Shown here one piece after another: positions 34,405 through 42,954 of a stretch of DNA of 64,000 nt. The translations under genes and the position numbers were made by a program. The notes beneath the pieces are model-generated. The model was not told where the DNA came from. It saw nothing but the letters and a program-made list of their open reading frames with translations, and ran no database searches. Positions within the stretch are counted from its first letter, which is position 1, and every line of letters begins with the position of its first letter. This stretch comes from Streptosporangium roseum DSM 43021 (GTDB lineage Bacteria > Actinomycetota > Actinomycetes > Streptosporangiales > Streptosporangiaceae), in contig NC_013595.1 in NCBI RefSeq assembly GCF_000024865.1, positions 6,262,001 through 6,326,000 on the forward strand, read 5' to 3'.

Positions 34405-34764
34405 CTGTTTCCATGGACCATTAATCCGCGGGCTTGTGCACCGGTTCTGCAAGCGGGCGCCGCCACGGTTCCGCCGGGGGGCGCCACCACGATTTCACGG
34501 GGGATCTTCCACCTCGCCGCCGTCGCCGGACGGCGGTTCTGGAGTTGTTCCGCCGGTTTGGCGGCGGAGCGGGCTTAACTCGGCCGGCCGGTACGTGCCC
34601 GCCGGGCGAGTTAAGCCCGCTCCGGTTACGCACCCGCCGGTTTCCACAAGCACGCCGACCGTCCCGGACCATGAACAGGATTAAGCGCAGGATAATCACA
34701 GACACGAATGCAACCGGCAGAAACCAGCCCCAAGGACCGCCGGTCGCCGCAACGGCGGACGGAA
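34405..34764. other. Intergenic region with an 18-bp-stem hairpin
   Basis: 360 bp with no supported gene. The hairpin arms 34565-34582 and 34607-34624 pair perfectly over 18 bp around a 24-base loop; the stem includes GCGGGCTTAACTCG. It is too far from gene ends for a simple terminator and may be a structured RNA or a second bidirectional stop. Confidence 0.5.
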
Positions 34765-34802
34765 AGAGGCTCCCCGCCCCCGTTCAGGCGGGAGAGCCTC
34801 TC
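34765..34802 (-). terminator. Terminator of lsr2
   Basis: The imperfect inverted repeat AGAGGCTCCCCGCC/GGCGGGAGAGCCTCT lies directly after the lsr2 stop. On the minus strand it is followed by TTTCC, as in an intrinsic terminator. Confidence 0.7.
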
Positions 34803-34808
34803 TGCCGG

Positions 34809-35150
34809 CTAATGTGCCGCTTCGTACTGCTCAACGACCTTCGAGGCGATCCGGCCGCGCTCGCTGACGTTGAGGCCGTGCTCCTTCGCCCATGTGCGGA
34901 TCGCCGCGCTCTTCTCACGGTCCAGGGCACGCCCACCGGCGGCGCTGAGCCGGCGGCCACGTCCCGGGCGCTCCTGGCGCACCGGACGGGCCTTGGTGAT
35001 GAACGGCGCGAGCACCGCACGCAGCTTGTCCGCGTTCTCCTCCGACAGGTCGATCTCATAGGACGAACCTTCGATGGCGAAGGCGACGGTTCCCGTTGCC
35101 ACCCCACCGTCAAGGTCGTCGATGAAAGTCTCCACGATCTGCTTGGCCAT
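34809..35150 (-). CDS. lsr2: Lsr2 family nucleoid-associated protein
   Basis: H-NS-like protein of 113 residues that binds and bridges AT-rich DNA and silences foreign genes in actinobacteria. The N-terminal oligomerisation part (MAKQIVETFIDDLDGG, then FAIEGSSYEIDLSEENADKL) is complete. The C-terminal DNA-binding domain holds REKSAAIRTWAKEHGLNVS and the minor-groove R98-G99-R100. The start ATG 35150 is chosen over ATG 35156 because GGAGG is seven bases upstream of it and would touch the earlier one. A terminator follows and a relatively AT-rich leader precedes. Many actinomycetes have two lsr2 copies; this cannot be judged here. Confidence 0.95.
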   Translation of the reverse strand: MAKQIVETFIDDLDGGVATGTVAFAIEGSSYEIDLSEENADKLRAVLAPFITKARPVRQERPGRGRRLSAAGGRALDREKSAAIRTWAKEHGLNVSERGRIASKVVEQYEAAH

Positions 35151-35607
35151 GATCATCCTCCAAAACGACGTTTAGATGCTGGCGGTACCTTAGCGGCTCC
35201 ACTAGACGCTGCGGGGCGAAGGTGCTTAGTCGCTCCAGGACATCTTCTCTTTCATTGCAATTCCATGCGGGCGGACAGGGAAACCAATATCAGCCAAAAG
35301 ACTATGTGGCATAGAGCCAAGAGTCCCAAGAAGCCGCCTCAAGGTCTCATCCGGATCAGATGCCCGCCCGTCTCCTCATGCCCTGGAAGTGAAGCGGATG
35401 GCAACAGAGAAGTAAGGAAAGACCGAGGCCCGCGCAGTCCGGTTAGTGTGCCGGCCCCGCTATGGGGGCCGAGTTCTTTCGGCGGTACGCCGATCGGCCA
35501 CCTCTAAACCCTCTTTCGGCGGCCCGCCGATGAGACCCGGGGGATCTTCTTCCGGGGGCCTGCCGGTCAGATCCGCCTGAACCGCATTCCCGGAATCGGC
35601 CCGTCCG
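35151..35607. other. AT-richer upstream region of lsr2
   Basis: 457 bp without a supported gene. The part 35255-35420 is clearly less GC-rich than its surroundings and may contain the lsr2 promoter and self-binding sites. Near 35475-35540 a motif TTTCGGCGG, followed by a palindromic CGGCGG/CCGCCG stem, occurs twice and may terminate the minus-strand dehydrogenase transcript. Confidence 0.45.
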
Positions 35608-37917
35608 TCAAACGTCTCCGGATCGACCGCCCGCGCCGAGCAGGGACCACACGGTCTGCGGGGTCAGCGGGGTGGCGGTGATCCGGCCGGCGATCTCGGG
35701 CAGGGCCGCCGCCACCGCGTTGCCGACGGCCGCGGGCGGGCCGATCGTGCCCGCCTCGCCCGCGCCCTTCATACCGCCGGGCGTGATGGGGGACGGGGTC
35801 TCCATCAGGACGACCGCGATCTCCGGGATCTCCCGCACCGTCGGCAGGAGGTAGTCCGCCGAGGGCTGCCCGTCCGGGGAGTAGACGACCTCCTCCGTCA
35901 GCGCCATGCCGATCCCCTGGGCCACCCCGCCCCTCAGCTGGCCCTCGACGATCGCCGGGTTGACCAGCACGCCGGAGTCGCCGACCACCCAGTAGCCCTC
36001 GACCTCGACGGCCCCGGTCTCCTCGTCCACGGCCACGGCCGCCGCGTGCGCGCCGTAGGCGTAGGTGTAGGCGCTGGGATCGTGGGTGACCCGCTCCTCC
36101 AGGCCCGGCGCCATCCCTTCGGGCAGGTCCCAGCCGCGCCACGCCGAGGTGGCGATCTCCCTCAGGGTCCGGTGGGCGACGGGGTCGCCTTTCACCCGTA
36201 CGGCGCCGTCCATGATCTCCAGGTCGTCCGGAGCCACCTCGAGCTGGTGGGCGGCGATGGCCACGATCCTGTCGCGCAGCAGGTCCGCCGCCCGGTTCAG
36301 GGCTCCGCCGCCGACCACGAGGGAGCGGCTCGCGATGGAGCCGACCGAGGAGTACGGCGTGGCGGAGGTGTCGCCGAGCACCACGTGGACCCGCTCCAGC
36401 GGCACGCCGACCGCGTCGGCGGCGAGCTGGGCCAGCGTGGTCTCGATGCCCTGCCCCATCCCCGCCACCCCGGCGTGCACGACGACCGAGGCGTCGAGAT
36501 CCATCCGCACGATCGCGGTCTCGAACCCGCCGGCGGCCTGACCCGCCGCCTTCATCCCCATGGACGGCCCCATGCCGGTGGCCTCCACGTGACAGGAGAA
36601 CCCCACCCCCCGCCTGCGCCCGTCGTGCGACGGCCTGGCCCGCGCGAGATCGCGCAGCGTCCGCAGGGTGCCCGGATAGTCTCCCGAGTCGTAGGACTGC
36701 CAGGTGCGGGTGGCGTAGGGCAGTTCCTCGGGGCCGATCATGTTGCGCAGCCGTACCTCGACGGGGTCGAGCCCCAGGCGCCGCGCCGCCTCGTCGATCA
36801 GCCGCTCCCTGGTCCAGGTCACCTCGGGCTGGCCGAACCCCCGGTAGGAGCCGGTCGGCGTGGTCGTCGTGACGGCGGCCCGCAGGCGGGCCCCCGCCCT
36901 GTCGAAACGGTACGGCCCGGGCAGCATGATGGCCGACACGGCCATCGGGGCGATGCCGACGTTCGACGGGTGGGCGCCCAGGTCACCCAGGATGTCGCAG
37001 TGCAGGGCGACGAAACGGCCGTCGGCGTCCAGCGCCAGCCGGCCCCGGTGCACCGCGTCCCGGGCGGGCAGCGTGGCCACGAGGTGGTCGCTGCGCGACT
37101 CGGTCCACGTCACGGGGCGGCCGAGACGGATCGCGGCCAGGCAGACCAGCGCCTCGTCGGGATAGAGGTGCTCCTTCGCGCCGAACCCTCCCCCGATGTC
37201 GCGTCCGATGACGCGCACCCGGTGGTGGGAGAGCCCGAGGGCCTCGGCCGCGTGGTCGCGCACGTGGTGGGGGGCCTGGGTGGCGGCCCAGATCGTCAGC
37301 GCCTCCTCGGCGTAGGCCGCCACGATCCCGCGCGGCTCGACCGGGCTGGGTGCGGCCCTACCGAGCCGGAACGTCATGTCCACGACATGGGCCGCGCCCG
37401 CGATCGCCTCCTCGCAGTCGGTGTCGCCGACCGCGAAGTCGGTGACCAGGTTGGTGCCCCAGCCGGGATACAGCAGCGGGGCGTCGCTCCCGATCGCCGT
37501 CTCCACCCCGATCACGGCGGGCAGTTCCTCGAAGGTGAAGCCGATCAGCCCTGCCGCGTCGTGGGCGGCCTCCGCGGTCCGCGCGACGACGACGGCGAGC
37601 GGCTGACCGGCGTAGCGGATCACCTCGTCCAGCACCGGGTAGGAGCTCTCACGCTGTCCCGGCGCCAGGGACACGCACGGCAGCCGGACCGTGGCCGCGT
37701 CCTCGGCGGTGACGACGTCCAGCACCCCGTCGGCCGCGCGGGCGGCCTCGACGGCGCGTCGCGTCACCCGCCCGTGCGCTATGGGACTGCGGACGACCAC
37801 CGCGTGGACCATGCCGGGCAGGCGGACATCGCCGACGAACCTCCCCCGCCCGGTCAGCAGGCGGGAGTCCTCGCGGCGGGGAGCCCGGGCGCCGACGTAC
37901 GGATGACCATCGCTCAT
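35608..37917 (-). CDS. Molybdopterin-binding large subunit, xanthine dehydrogenase/CO dehydrogenase family (orphan)
   Basis: 769-residue MoCo-binding hydroxylase subunit. Family blocks are GRGRFVGDVRLPGMVHAVVV, GRDIGGGFGAKEHLYPDEAL, PTGSYRGFGQPEVTWTRERL, GMGQGIETTLAQLAADAVG and KGAGEAGTIGPPAAVGNAV with the likely catalytic E721. SYRGFGQPE differs from the CO-dehydrogenase form I loop, so oxidation of CO is not predicted. The small [2Fe-2S] and FAD subunit genes normally present are absent on both sides, which is odd. The start ATG 37917 lies 65 bp after an acyl-CoA dehydrogenase gene on the same strand, so the two are probably cotranscribed. The substrate is unknown. Confidence 0.87.
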   Translation of the reverse strand: MSDGHPYVGARAPRREDSRLLTGRGRFVGDVRLPGMVHAVVVRSPIAHGRVTRRAVEAARAADGVLDVVTAEDAATVRLPCVSLAPGQRESSYPVLDEVIRYAGQPLAVVVARTAEAAHDAAGLIGFTFEELPAVIGVETAIGSDAPLLYPGWGTNLVTDFAVGDTDCEEAIAGAAHVVDMTFRLGRAAPSPVEPRGIVAAYAEEALTIWAATQAPHHVRDHAAEALGLSHHRVRVIGRDIGGGFGAKEHLYPDEALVCLAAIRLGRPVTWTESRSDHLVATLPARDAVHRGRLALDADGRFVALHCDILGDLGAHPSNVGIAPMAVSAIMLPGPYRFDRAGARLRAAVTTTTPTGSYRGFGQPEVTWTRERLIDEAARRLGLDPVEVRLRNMIGPEELPYATRTWQSYDSGDYPGTLRTLRDLARARPSHDGRRRGVGFSCHVEATGMGPSMGMKAAGQAAGGFETAIVRMDLDASVVVHAGVAGMGQGIETTLAQLAADAVGVPLERVHVVLGDTSATPYSSVGSIASRSLVVGGGALNRAADLLRDRIVAIAAHQLEVAPDDLEIMDGAVRVKGDPVAHRTLREIATSAWRGWDLPEGMAPGLEERVTHDPSAYTYAYGAHAAAVAVDEETGAVEVEGYWVVGDSGVLVNPAIVEGQLRGGVAQGIGMALTEEVVYSPDGQPSADYLLPTVREIPEIAVVLMETPSPITPGGMKGAGEAGTIGPPAAVGNAVAAALPEIAGRITATPLTPQTVWSLLGAGGRSGDV

Positions 37918-37982
37918 GGCCTGATTGTGAGTGCCCTCACCGCCTTCGCCAAGACCGCCGTGCCGTACGGCGACCGGCCCTG

Positions 37983-39266
37983 TCACCCTCTCTCGGAGAG
38001 CCCGTACTTGGCCCGCGCGGCGGCGATCCTGTCGGGCAGGAACTCGGTCGGCCACGGCCCCTCGGCCGGGGAGTAGCCGCGCAGCACCCGCCGGGAGATG
38101 GAGGCCAGGTGCACCTCGGTGGGGCCGTCCATGATGCCCATCAGCGGCGCGCTCTGCCAGAGCCTGGCGAGCGGCGTCTCGTTGGAGACGCCGAGCGCGC
38201 CGTGGATGTGCATCGCGCGGTAGACGACATCGTGGAAGACCCGGGCCGCGGCGACCTTGCAGGCCGCGATCTGCGTGCGGGCCTCCCTGGTCGAGGACTG
38301 GTCGATCAGCCACGCGGTGTGCAGGATCATCAGCCGGAACTGCTGGATCTGGATGTAGGAGTCGGCGATCGCGGCCTGCACCATCTGCTTGTCGGCCAGC
38401 AACCCGTCGTGCGTCTGCCTGGAGAGCACCCGCTCGCACATCATGTCGAAGGCCTTCTTCACCGCCGCCACCGTGCGCATCGAGTGGTGGATGCGCCCGC
38501 CGCCCAGACGGGCCTGGGAGACGGCGAAGGCGCCGCCCTCCTCGCCGAGCAGCGCCTCCGGCGGGACGCGGACGTCGTCGTAGCGGATGTGGGCGTGCGC
38601 GCCGTGGCCGGGCCGCTCGCCTATCGTGCCGATGTTCCGCAGGATCTCGACGCCGGGCGTGTCCGACGGCACGAGGAACATCGACATCCGCTTGTAGGGG
38701 TGGGCCTCGGGGTCGGTCACCGCCATCACGATCAGGAAGGTCGCCGAGGAGGCGTTGGAGGTGAAGTACTTCTCGCCGCTGATGACCCAGTCGCCGGAGG
38801 CGTCCCGTACCGCGCGGCAGCGGAACAGGCGCGGGTCGGCGCCCGCGTGCGGCTCCGTCATCGAGTAGGCGGAGAAGCACTCGCCGTTCAGCAGCGGCTG
38901 GAGGTAGCGCTCCTTCTGCTCGGCGGTGCCGTACATCGCGATGATCTCCGCGTTGCCGGTGTCGGGGGCCTGGCAGCCGAAGATGACCGGCGCCCAGCCG
39001 GACCGGCCGATGAGCTCGTTCATCAGCGCCAGCTTGAGCTGCCCGTATCCCTGACCGCCCAGCTCCGGGCCCAGATGGCAGGCCCACAGGCCCTGGTCCC
39101 TGACCTGCCGCTTGAGCGGCTCGACGATCCCGCGCAGCCTGTCGTCCATGTCCCGGTAGGCGTGGCCGCCGAAGACGAGGTCGAGCGGTTCGACCTCCTC
39201 ACGGATGAAGACGTCCATCCAGTCGAGCTTCTTCTGGAACTCCGGCTCTGTGGAGAAGTCCCACAC
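37983..39266 (-). CDS. Acyl-CoA dehydrogenase, ACAD10/11-like
   Basis: 427-residue FAD acyl-CoA dehydrogenase. AYSMTEPHAGADPRLFRCRA, GEKYFTSNASSATFLIVMAV and MHIHGALGVSNETPLARLW are typical. The C-terminal MDGPTEVHLASISRRVLRG contains Asp in the place used by the ACAD10/11 branch. The substrate chain type is not known. GTG 39266 follows GGGAGG. It is divergent from a TetR gene with palindromic elements between them, so that TetR likely controls it and the downstream molybdopterin subunit. Confidence 0.88.
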   Translation of the reverse strand: MWDFSTEPEFQKKLDWMDVFIREEVEPLDLVFGGHAYRDMDDRLRGIVEPLKRQVRDQGLWACHLGPELGGQGYGQLKLALMNELIGRSGWAPVIFGCQAPDTGNAEIIAMYGTAEQKERYLQPLLNGECFSAYSMTEPHAGADPRLFRCRAVRDASGDWVISGEKYFTSNASSATFLIVMAVTDPEAHPYKRMSMFLVPSDTPGVEILRNIGTIGERPGHGAHAHIRYDDVRVPPEALLGEEGGAFAVSQARLGGGRIHHSMRTVAAVKKAFDMMCERVLSRQTHDGLLADKQMVQAAIADSYIQIQQFRLMILHTAWLIDQSSTREARTQIAACKVAAARVFHDVVYRAMHIHGALGVSNETPLARLWQSAPLMGIMDGPTEVHLASISRRVLRGYSPAEGPWPTEFLPDRIAAARAKYGLSERG

Positions 39267-39287
39267 GGCGCCTCCCTGATGCCCTGT

Positions 39288-39314
39288 CCGAATAATGTTC
39301 GGTTTGGCGCGAAC
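39288..39314. promoter_or_regulatory. Overlapping inverted repeats between acyl-CoA dehydrogenase and TetR genes
   Basis: CCGAA-TAATG-TTCGG at 39288-39302 overlaps GTTCG-N8-CGAAC at 39297-39314. The location between divergent promoters is what is expected for TetR operators of acyl-CoA-degradation systems. Half-site lengths are short, so confidence is moderate. Confidence 0.5.
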
Positions 39315-39356
39315 TTATAATGTGACCGCATTAACAGTCAACGGCGGGGAGGCGTG

Positions 39357-40136
39357 ATGACACGTCTGGCGGGGACCCGCGAGCGGTTGATCGCCGCGGC
39401 CGAGGAGCTGTTCTCCACCCGGGGCATCGAGGCCGTCAGCCTGAACGAGATCGTCCGGGCCTCCGGGGCGCGCAACGCGACCGCGCTGCAGTATCACTTC
39501 GGCGACCGGGCCGGGCTGCTGCGCGCCGTGCTCGACAAGCACGGCAGGGACGTCGACGAGCGGCGGCACGCCATGCTCGACGCCTACGAGCTCGGCCTTC
39601 CCCGAGCACCGCAGCCCGGCGCACCCGACCATCCCCAGGCACCGCAGCCCGGTGCACCCGACCATCCCCAGGCACCGCAGCCCGGTGCACCCGACCATCC
39701 CCAAGCGCCGCGGCCCGGTGCGCGCAGCCATACCCAGGCGCTCTCACTGGCCTCCGCACTCGTCCACCCGCCGGCCGCCAAGCTGGCCGACCCCGGCGGC
39801 GGCCCGGCCTACCTGCGCATCATGGCCGAGCTCATCAGCCACCCCGCGGCGTCACTGGCCACGGCCGAGCAGGACGCCCCCGCCGGGAGCATCCATCGCT
39901 GGCGGCGGCTGGCCGCACCTGCGCTCCAGCAGGACGCGGTCCGGCTGCACCGGCGCCTGGTGGCCATCCGGTTCACCATGGTCGAGCTCGGCCGGCGGGC
40001 CCGGTCGGGGCCGCACGCCGACGACCGGCTGTTCGTCGGCCACCTCACCGACCTCGTCGCCGCGCTCCTGCTCGCGCCGCTGTCGGAGGAGACCCTCCGG
40101 CTCGCCGCCGAACGCGACGCCGCGACCGGCGCCTGA
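39357..40136 (+). CDS. TetR-family regulator with in-frame 11-residue repeat insertion
   Basis: 259-residue regulator, longer than the usual 190-220. The HTH is at residues 7-55 (GTRERLIAAAEELFSTRG, SLNEIVRASGARNATALQYHF). Residues 84-127 consist of three copies of APQPGAPDHPQ and a fourth diverged copy, inserted between the HTH and the ligand-binding helices. The remainder (AELISHPAASLATAEQ onwards) is helical. ATG 39357 has GGGGAGG four bases upstream; the GTG just before it is too close. It faces the acyl-CoA dehydrogenase gene and is its probable regulator. Confidence 0.85.
   Translation: MTRLAGTRERLIAAAEELFSTRGIEAVSLNEIVRASGARNATALQYHFGDRAGLLRAVLDKHGRDVDERRHAMLDAYELGLPRAPQPGAPDHPQAPQPGAPDHPQAPQPGAPDHPQAPRPGARSHTQALSLASALVHPPAAKLADPGGGPAYLRIMAELISHPAASLATAEQDAPAGSIHRWRRLAAPALQQDAVRLHRRLVAIRFTMVELGRRARSGPHADDRLFVGHLTDLVAALLLAPLSEETLRLAAERDAATGA
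39606..39737 (+). repeat. 33-bp in-frame tandem repeats (4 copies)
   Basis: Units start at 39606, 39639, 39672 and 39705. The first three are near-identical; the fourth has diverged. Because the unit is divisible by three, the TetR reading frame is kept. Unit gain or loss would alter a Pro/His-rich linker. Confidence 0.9.
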
Positions 40137-40288
40137 GAGCCGGACTCCCTCCAGGAGGGCACCGTCCGGCTCCAGGAGAGCACCGCCCGGCGATCTCGTT
40201 CCTCCGGGAGGACGCCGTCCGGCGATCGGGGGCCGCCGGCCGGCCATCACGGCCCGCGCGACGCGGGCCGTGACGCGGGGGCCGCGCG

Positions 40289-41320
40289 TCAGGCGGCCAG
40301 GGTGACGACCATCTTGCCGGTGTTGTCACCCCGCAGTATCCCGAGGAAGGCCTCGACGCCGTTCTCCACGCCCTCGACGACGGTCTCGCGGTAGCGCAAC
40401 CTGCCCTCGGCGATCCAGCCTCCGACCTCCTCGGCGAACTGCCCCTGCAGGTCGTAGTGGTCGCCGACGAGCATGCCGCGCAGGGTGAGCCGCTTGCCGA
40501 TGGCCAGCGCGAGGTTGCGGGGCGCCGGCGGGGGCTCGGTCGCGTTGTACTGCGCGATCATCCCGCAGAGGGCGGCGCGGCCGTGAGGGTTGAAGGAGGA
40601 GATCGCAGCCTCCAGGTGGTCGCCGCCGACGTTGTCGAAGTAGACGTCGATGCCGCCGGGCGCGGCCTGGGCCAGCTGCCCGGCGACCGGGCCGTTCCTG
40701 TAGTTGAACGCGGCGTCGAAGCCGTACTCCTCCAGGAGGAGCTTGACCTTCTCGTCCGAACCGGCACTGCCGACGACCCGCGCGGCGCCCTTGAGCCTGG
40801 CGATCTGGCCGACCTGGCCGCCGACCGCGCCGGCTGCGCCGGAGACGAAGACGGTCTCCCCCGCCTTGAACTCGGCGACCCGCAGCAGGCCGGCGTACGC
40901 GGTCAGGCCCGGCATGCCGAGCACGCCGAGATAGGCACTCAGCGGCACCGGCCGCGGGTCGATCCTCACCGCGCGGCCGGTCTCCACCAGCGCGTACTCG
41001 CGCCAGCCGAGCCCATGAAGGACGTGGTCGCCGACCGCGAGGCCGCCGGGCTCAGGCGCGTCGCCGACGGCGACGACCACGCCGACCGCGCCGCCGTCCA
41101 TGGGACGGTCGATCCGGAACGGCGGGAGGTAGGACTTCACGTCGTTCATCCGGCCGCGCATGTACGGGTCGACCGACATGTGAAGGTTGCGCACGAGGAT
41201 CTGGCCGGATCCGGGTCCGGCGACCTCGACCTCGCGCAGGGCGAAGTCCTCGGGCGTGGGAACGCCCTCGGGTCGCCTGACCAGGTGCCATTCGCGGCTG
41301 GTGACGGGCGGGGTGGTCAT
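40289..41320 (-). CDS. NADP-dependent zinc-independent medium-chain oxidoreductase (enone/prostaglandin reductase type)
   Basis: 343-residue MDR enzyme without zinc ligands. The cofactor loop SGAAGAVGGQVGQIARLKGA at about 160-179 and SVDPYMRGRM at 49-58 place it with the leukotriene-B4 12-hydroxydehydrogenase/2-alkenal reductase branch, which reduces alpha,beta-unsaturated ketones and aldehydes with NADPH. AAGGAGG precedes ATG 41320; the frame extends upstream without similarity. It is divergent from a MarR gene with two matching operators between them, so derepression by electrophiles or phenolic compounds is likely. Confidence 0.9.
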   Translation of the reverse strand: MTTPPVTSREWHLVRRPEGVPTPEDFALREVEVAGPGSGQILVRNLHMSVDPYMRGRMNDVKSYLPPFRIDRPMDGGAVGVVVAVGDAPEPGGLAVGDHVLHGLGWREYALVETGRAVRIDPRPVPLSAYLGVLGMPGLTAYAGLLRVAEFKAGETVFVSGAAGAVGGQVGQIARLKGAARVVGSAGSDEKVKLLLEEYGFDAAFNYRNGPVAGQLAQAAPGGIDVYFDNVGGDHLEAAISSFNPHGRAALCGMIAQYNATEPPPAPRNLALAIGKRLTLRGMLVGDHYDLQGQFAEEVGGWIAEGRLRYRETVVEGVENGVEAFLGILRGDNTGKMVVTLAA

Positions 41321-41488
41321 GGGCCGATGCCTCCTTCCGTCGCGGAACGCGACGACGACGATGGTTCCCGGGTCTCGGTGGTGCCGGGCGGAGTCCCGCC
41401 GCGGACGCGCCGGGAGGGAGCGGGGCCGAACGGCGCCCACCGGGAGCCGGCCAGCGATGGCGCCACGGCGGGCGGGACCGGGGAATTA

Positions 41489-41544
41489 CTTGAGATACTC
41501 AAGCAACTCACCCCATGTAACCCCCGATCCTTGATGATGTCAAG
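41489..41544. promoter_or_regulatory. Two MarR operators of identical half-sites
   Basis: CTTGA-GATAC-TCAAG at 41489-41503 and CTTGA-TGATG-TCAAG at 41530-41544 share the consensus CTTGA-N5-TCAAG with centres 41 bp apart. They lie between the divergent oxidoreductase and MarR genes. Two matching palindromes in one short gap strongly suggest binding by the adjacent MarR dimer. Confidence 0.75.
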
Positions 41545-41564
41545 TAATTGGGTAGTGTGACGCC

Positions 41565-41993
41565 ATGCCCGACACCGTCCCGCCGGACGCCGGTGACCTG
41601 CTGGAGCCGCTGGCACGCGTGGTCCGCAGCTACTACGACGCCCTGACCGCCGTCGCCACGAGCCACGGCCTGAGCGGCGCTCAGGCTCGCGCGCTCATCG
41701 CACTGCGCGAGCCTCTGTCGATGAGCGCTCTCGCCGACCACCTCGTGTGCGACGCCTCCAACGCCACCGGGCTCATCGCCCGCATGGAGGCCCGCGGCCT
41801 GGTCCGGAGGGACCCCTCACCCGAGGACCGCCGCAGCAAGGTGGTGACCGCCACCGCCGAGGGAAGGGAGCTGGCGCTCCGCCTCCGCTCGGCGATGCAC
41901 ACCGTCCACGCGGCACTGGAGGCCCTCACCCCCCAGGAACGCACGGCCCTGCTCCCCCTGCTGGACCGCCTGGGAGACCTCCTCACCCGCTGA
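41565..41993 (+). CDS. MarR-family transcriptional regulator
   Basis: 142-residue winged-helix regulator. The DNA-binding part is at about 50-97 (LSMSALADHLVCDASNATGL, then MEARGLVRRDPSPEDRRS, the wing). N- and C-terminal helices form the dimer. C56-type cysteine VCDAS could sense electrophiles, but this is speculative. ATG 41565 lies 21 bp after the second operator, consistent with self-repression. It is divergent from the enone reductase gene, its likely target. Confidence 0.9.
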   Translation: MPDTVPPDAGDLLEPLARVVRSYYDALTAVATSHGLSGAQARALIALREPLSMSALADHLVCDASNATGLIARMEARGLVRRDPSPEDRRSKVVTATAEGRELALRLRSAMHTVHAALEALTPQERTALLPLLDRLGDLLTR

Positions 41994-42157
41994 CCCCCTA
42001 ACCCCGGGGGACGACGGCCGGGCCGCCTTCCGGCAGGTTTCCTCCGGCCCCACCGGCGCGGGACACCGGCAATCGACAAAGAGTGACGGAAGATGAACCG
42101 AAAGCGACCAGGGCGCGTCGCAGACCCATCCCTTCCCTCACCGCCGGGAGCCTCTTG

Positions 42158-42547
42158 ATGCAGTTCAGCCGCCTCCTCCCCACCCTCATGCTCGGCGCCG
42201 TACTCACCGGATGCGGCGGCGCGGGTGCCGCCGCCCCCGCCGTGACCGTCACCACACCCCAACCCGCCCCCCTCGCCGGGGATGCCGGGGACGGGCCCGC
42301 CAAGACCGGCAGGACGGCCCCGGAGAGGAAGACGCTCCCCGACGTGGTCGGCATGAACCTGCAGCAGGGGCAGGACACGATGCAGGCCGTGGGCTTCTAC
42401 CACCTGGACGACCAGGACTCCACAGGCCAGGACCGGCTCCAGATCTATGACCGCAACTGGGTGATCACCAAGCAGGAGCCGGCGGCCGGCCGGACCGTGC
42501 CGACCGACACGCCGGTCATCCTGTACGCCAAGAAGTACGGCGAGTAG
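42158..42547 (+). CDS. PASTA-domain lipoprotein
   Basis: 129-residue exported protein. The signal MQFSRLLPTLMLGAVLTGC ends with a lipobox and C19. After a Pro/Ala linker, residues about 62-129 form one PASTA domain (LPDVVGMNLQQGQDTMQAVG, then ITKQEPAAGRTVPTDTPVIL). PASTA domains bind peptidoglycan fragments or beta-lactams in serine/threonine kinases and penicillin-binding proteins. As a lone lipoprotein it may bind cell wall or modulate such a kinase. GGGAG precedes ATG 42158; an earlier in-frame start would hide the signal peptide. No operon partner. Confidence 0.82.
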   Translation: MQFSRLLPTLMLGAVLTGCGGAGAAAPAVTVTTPQPAPLAGDAGDGPAKTGRTAPERKTLPDVVGMNLQQGQDTMQAVGFYHLDDQDSTGQDRLQIYDRNWVITKQEPAAGRTVPTDTPVILYAKKYGE

Positions 42548-42954
42548 GAGGGGCCCGGAACCCCGCGCCGAGGACCGCGGGCTACCGGCAGGTTGGCGAG
42601 ATCCTTAACCGCGCGGAGGCCGCCGGCACCGGGATGACCTACCGGGCCATTGCCATCCGGCCCCCGAGGTCCCCCTATGGGGGCATGGGCCTCCGACGGC
42701 GCGAGGTGACCGGCTGTGACCGGCAACCCCCTTTCGGTGCCCGTCCGCTACCGGAGAGTAATCCGATCGGCCGAAGGCTTTGGACTTCTCTGGATGACCG
42801 TTGAAGTTCCCTCCGCCTAACGTGGAGTTCCGACTCCACCTCGCGTGGAGTTCCGGTTCTACGCCGTGCCGGCGCCGTCCGCGATGCCGGCACGGCGTCC
42901 TGTCAGCCCGGGCATCGCCCAGGGCGCAACCGATTCGACGTGGAGTGATATGTC
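42548..42954. other. Intergenic region with 13-bp hairpin leader
   Basis: 407 bp without a gene. GTGGAGT-TCCG-ACTCCAC near 42823 is followed by another GTGGAGTTCCGG copy. A perfect 13-bp hairpin (42861-42873 and 42886-42898) lies 57 bp before the start of the next gene. It could be an attenuator or an upstream terminator. Confidence 0.5.

Noticed and set aside
35608..39087. A single long minus-strand frame joining the molybdopterin subunit with sequence over the acyl-CoA dehydrogenase gene
   Set aside because: The upstream part is a shifted reading of the acyl-CoA dehydrogenase; the real start at 37917 gives the correct family N-terminus.
39606..39737. Possible CRISPR or intergenic repeat
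   Set aside because: The units are in frame within TetR and have no spacers.
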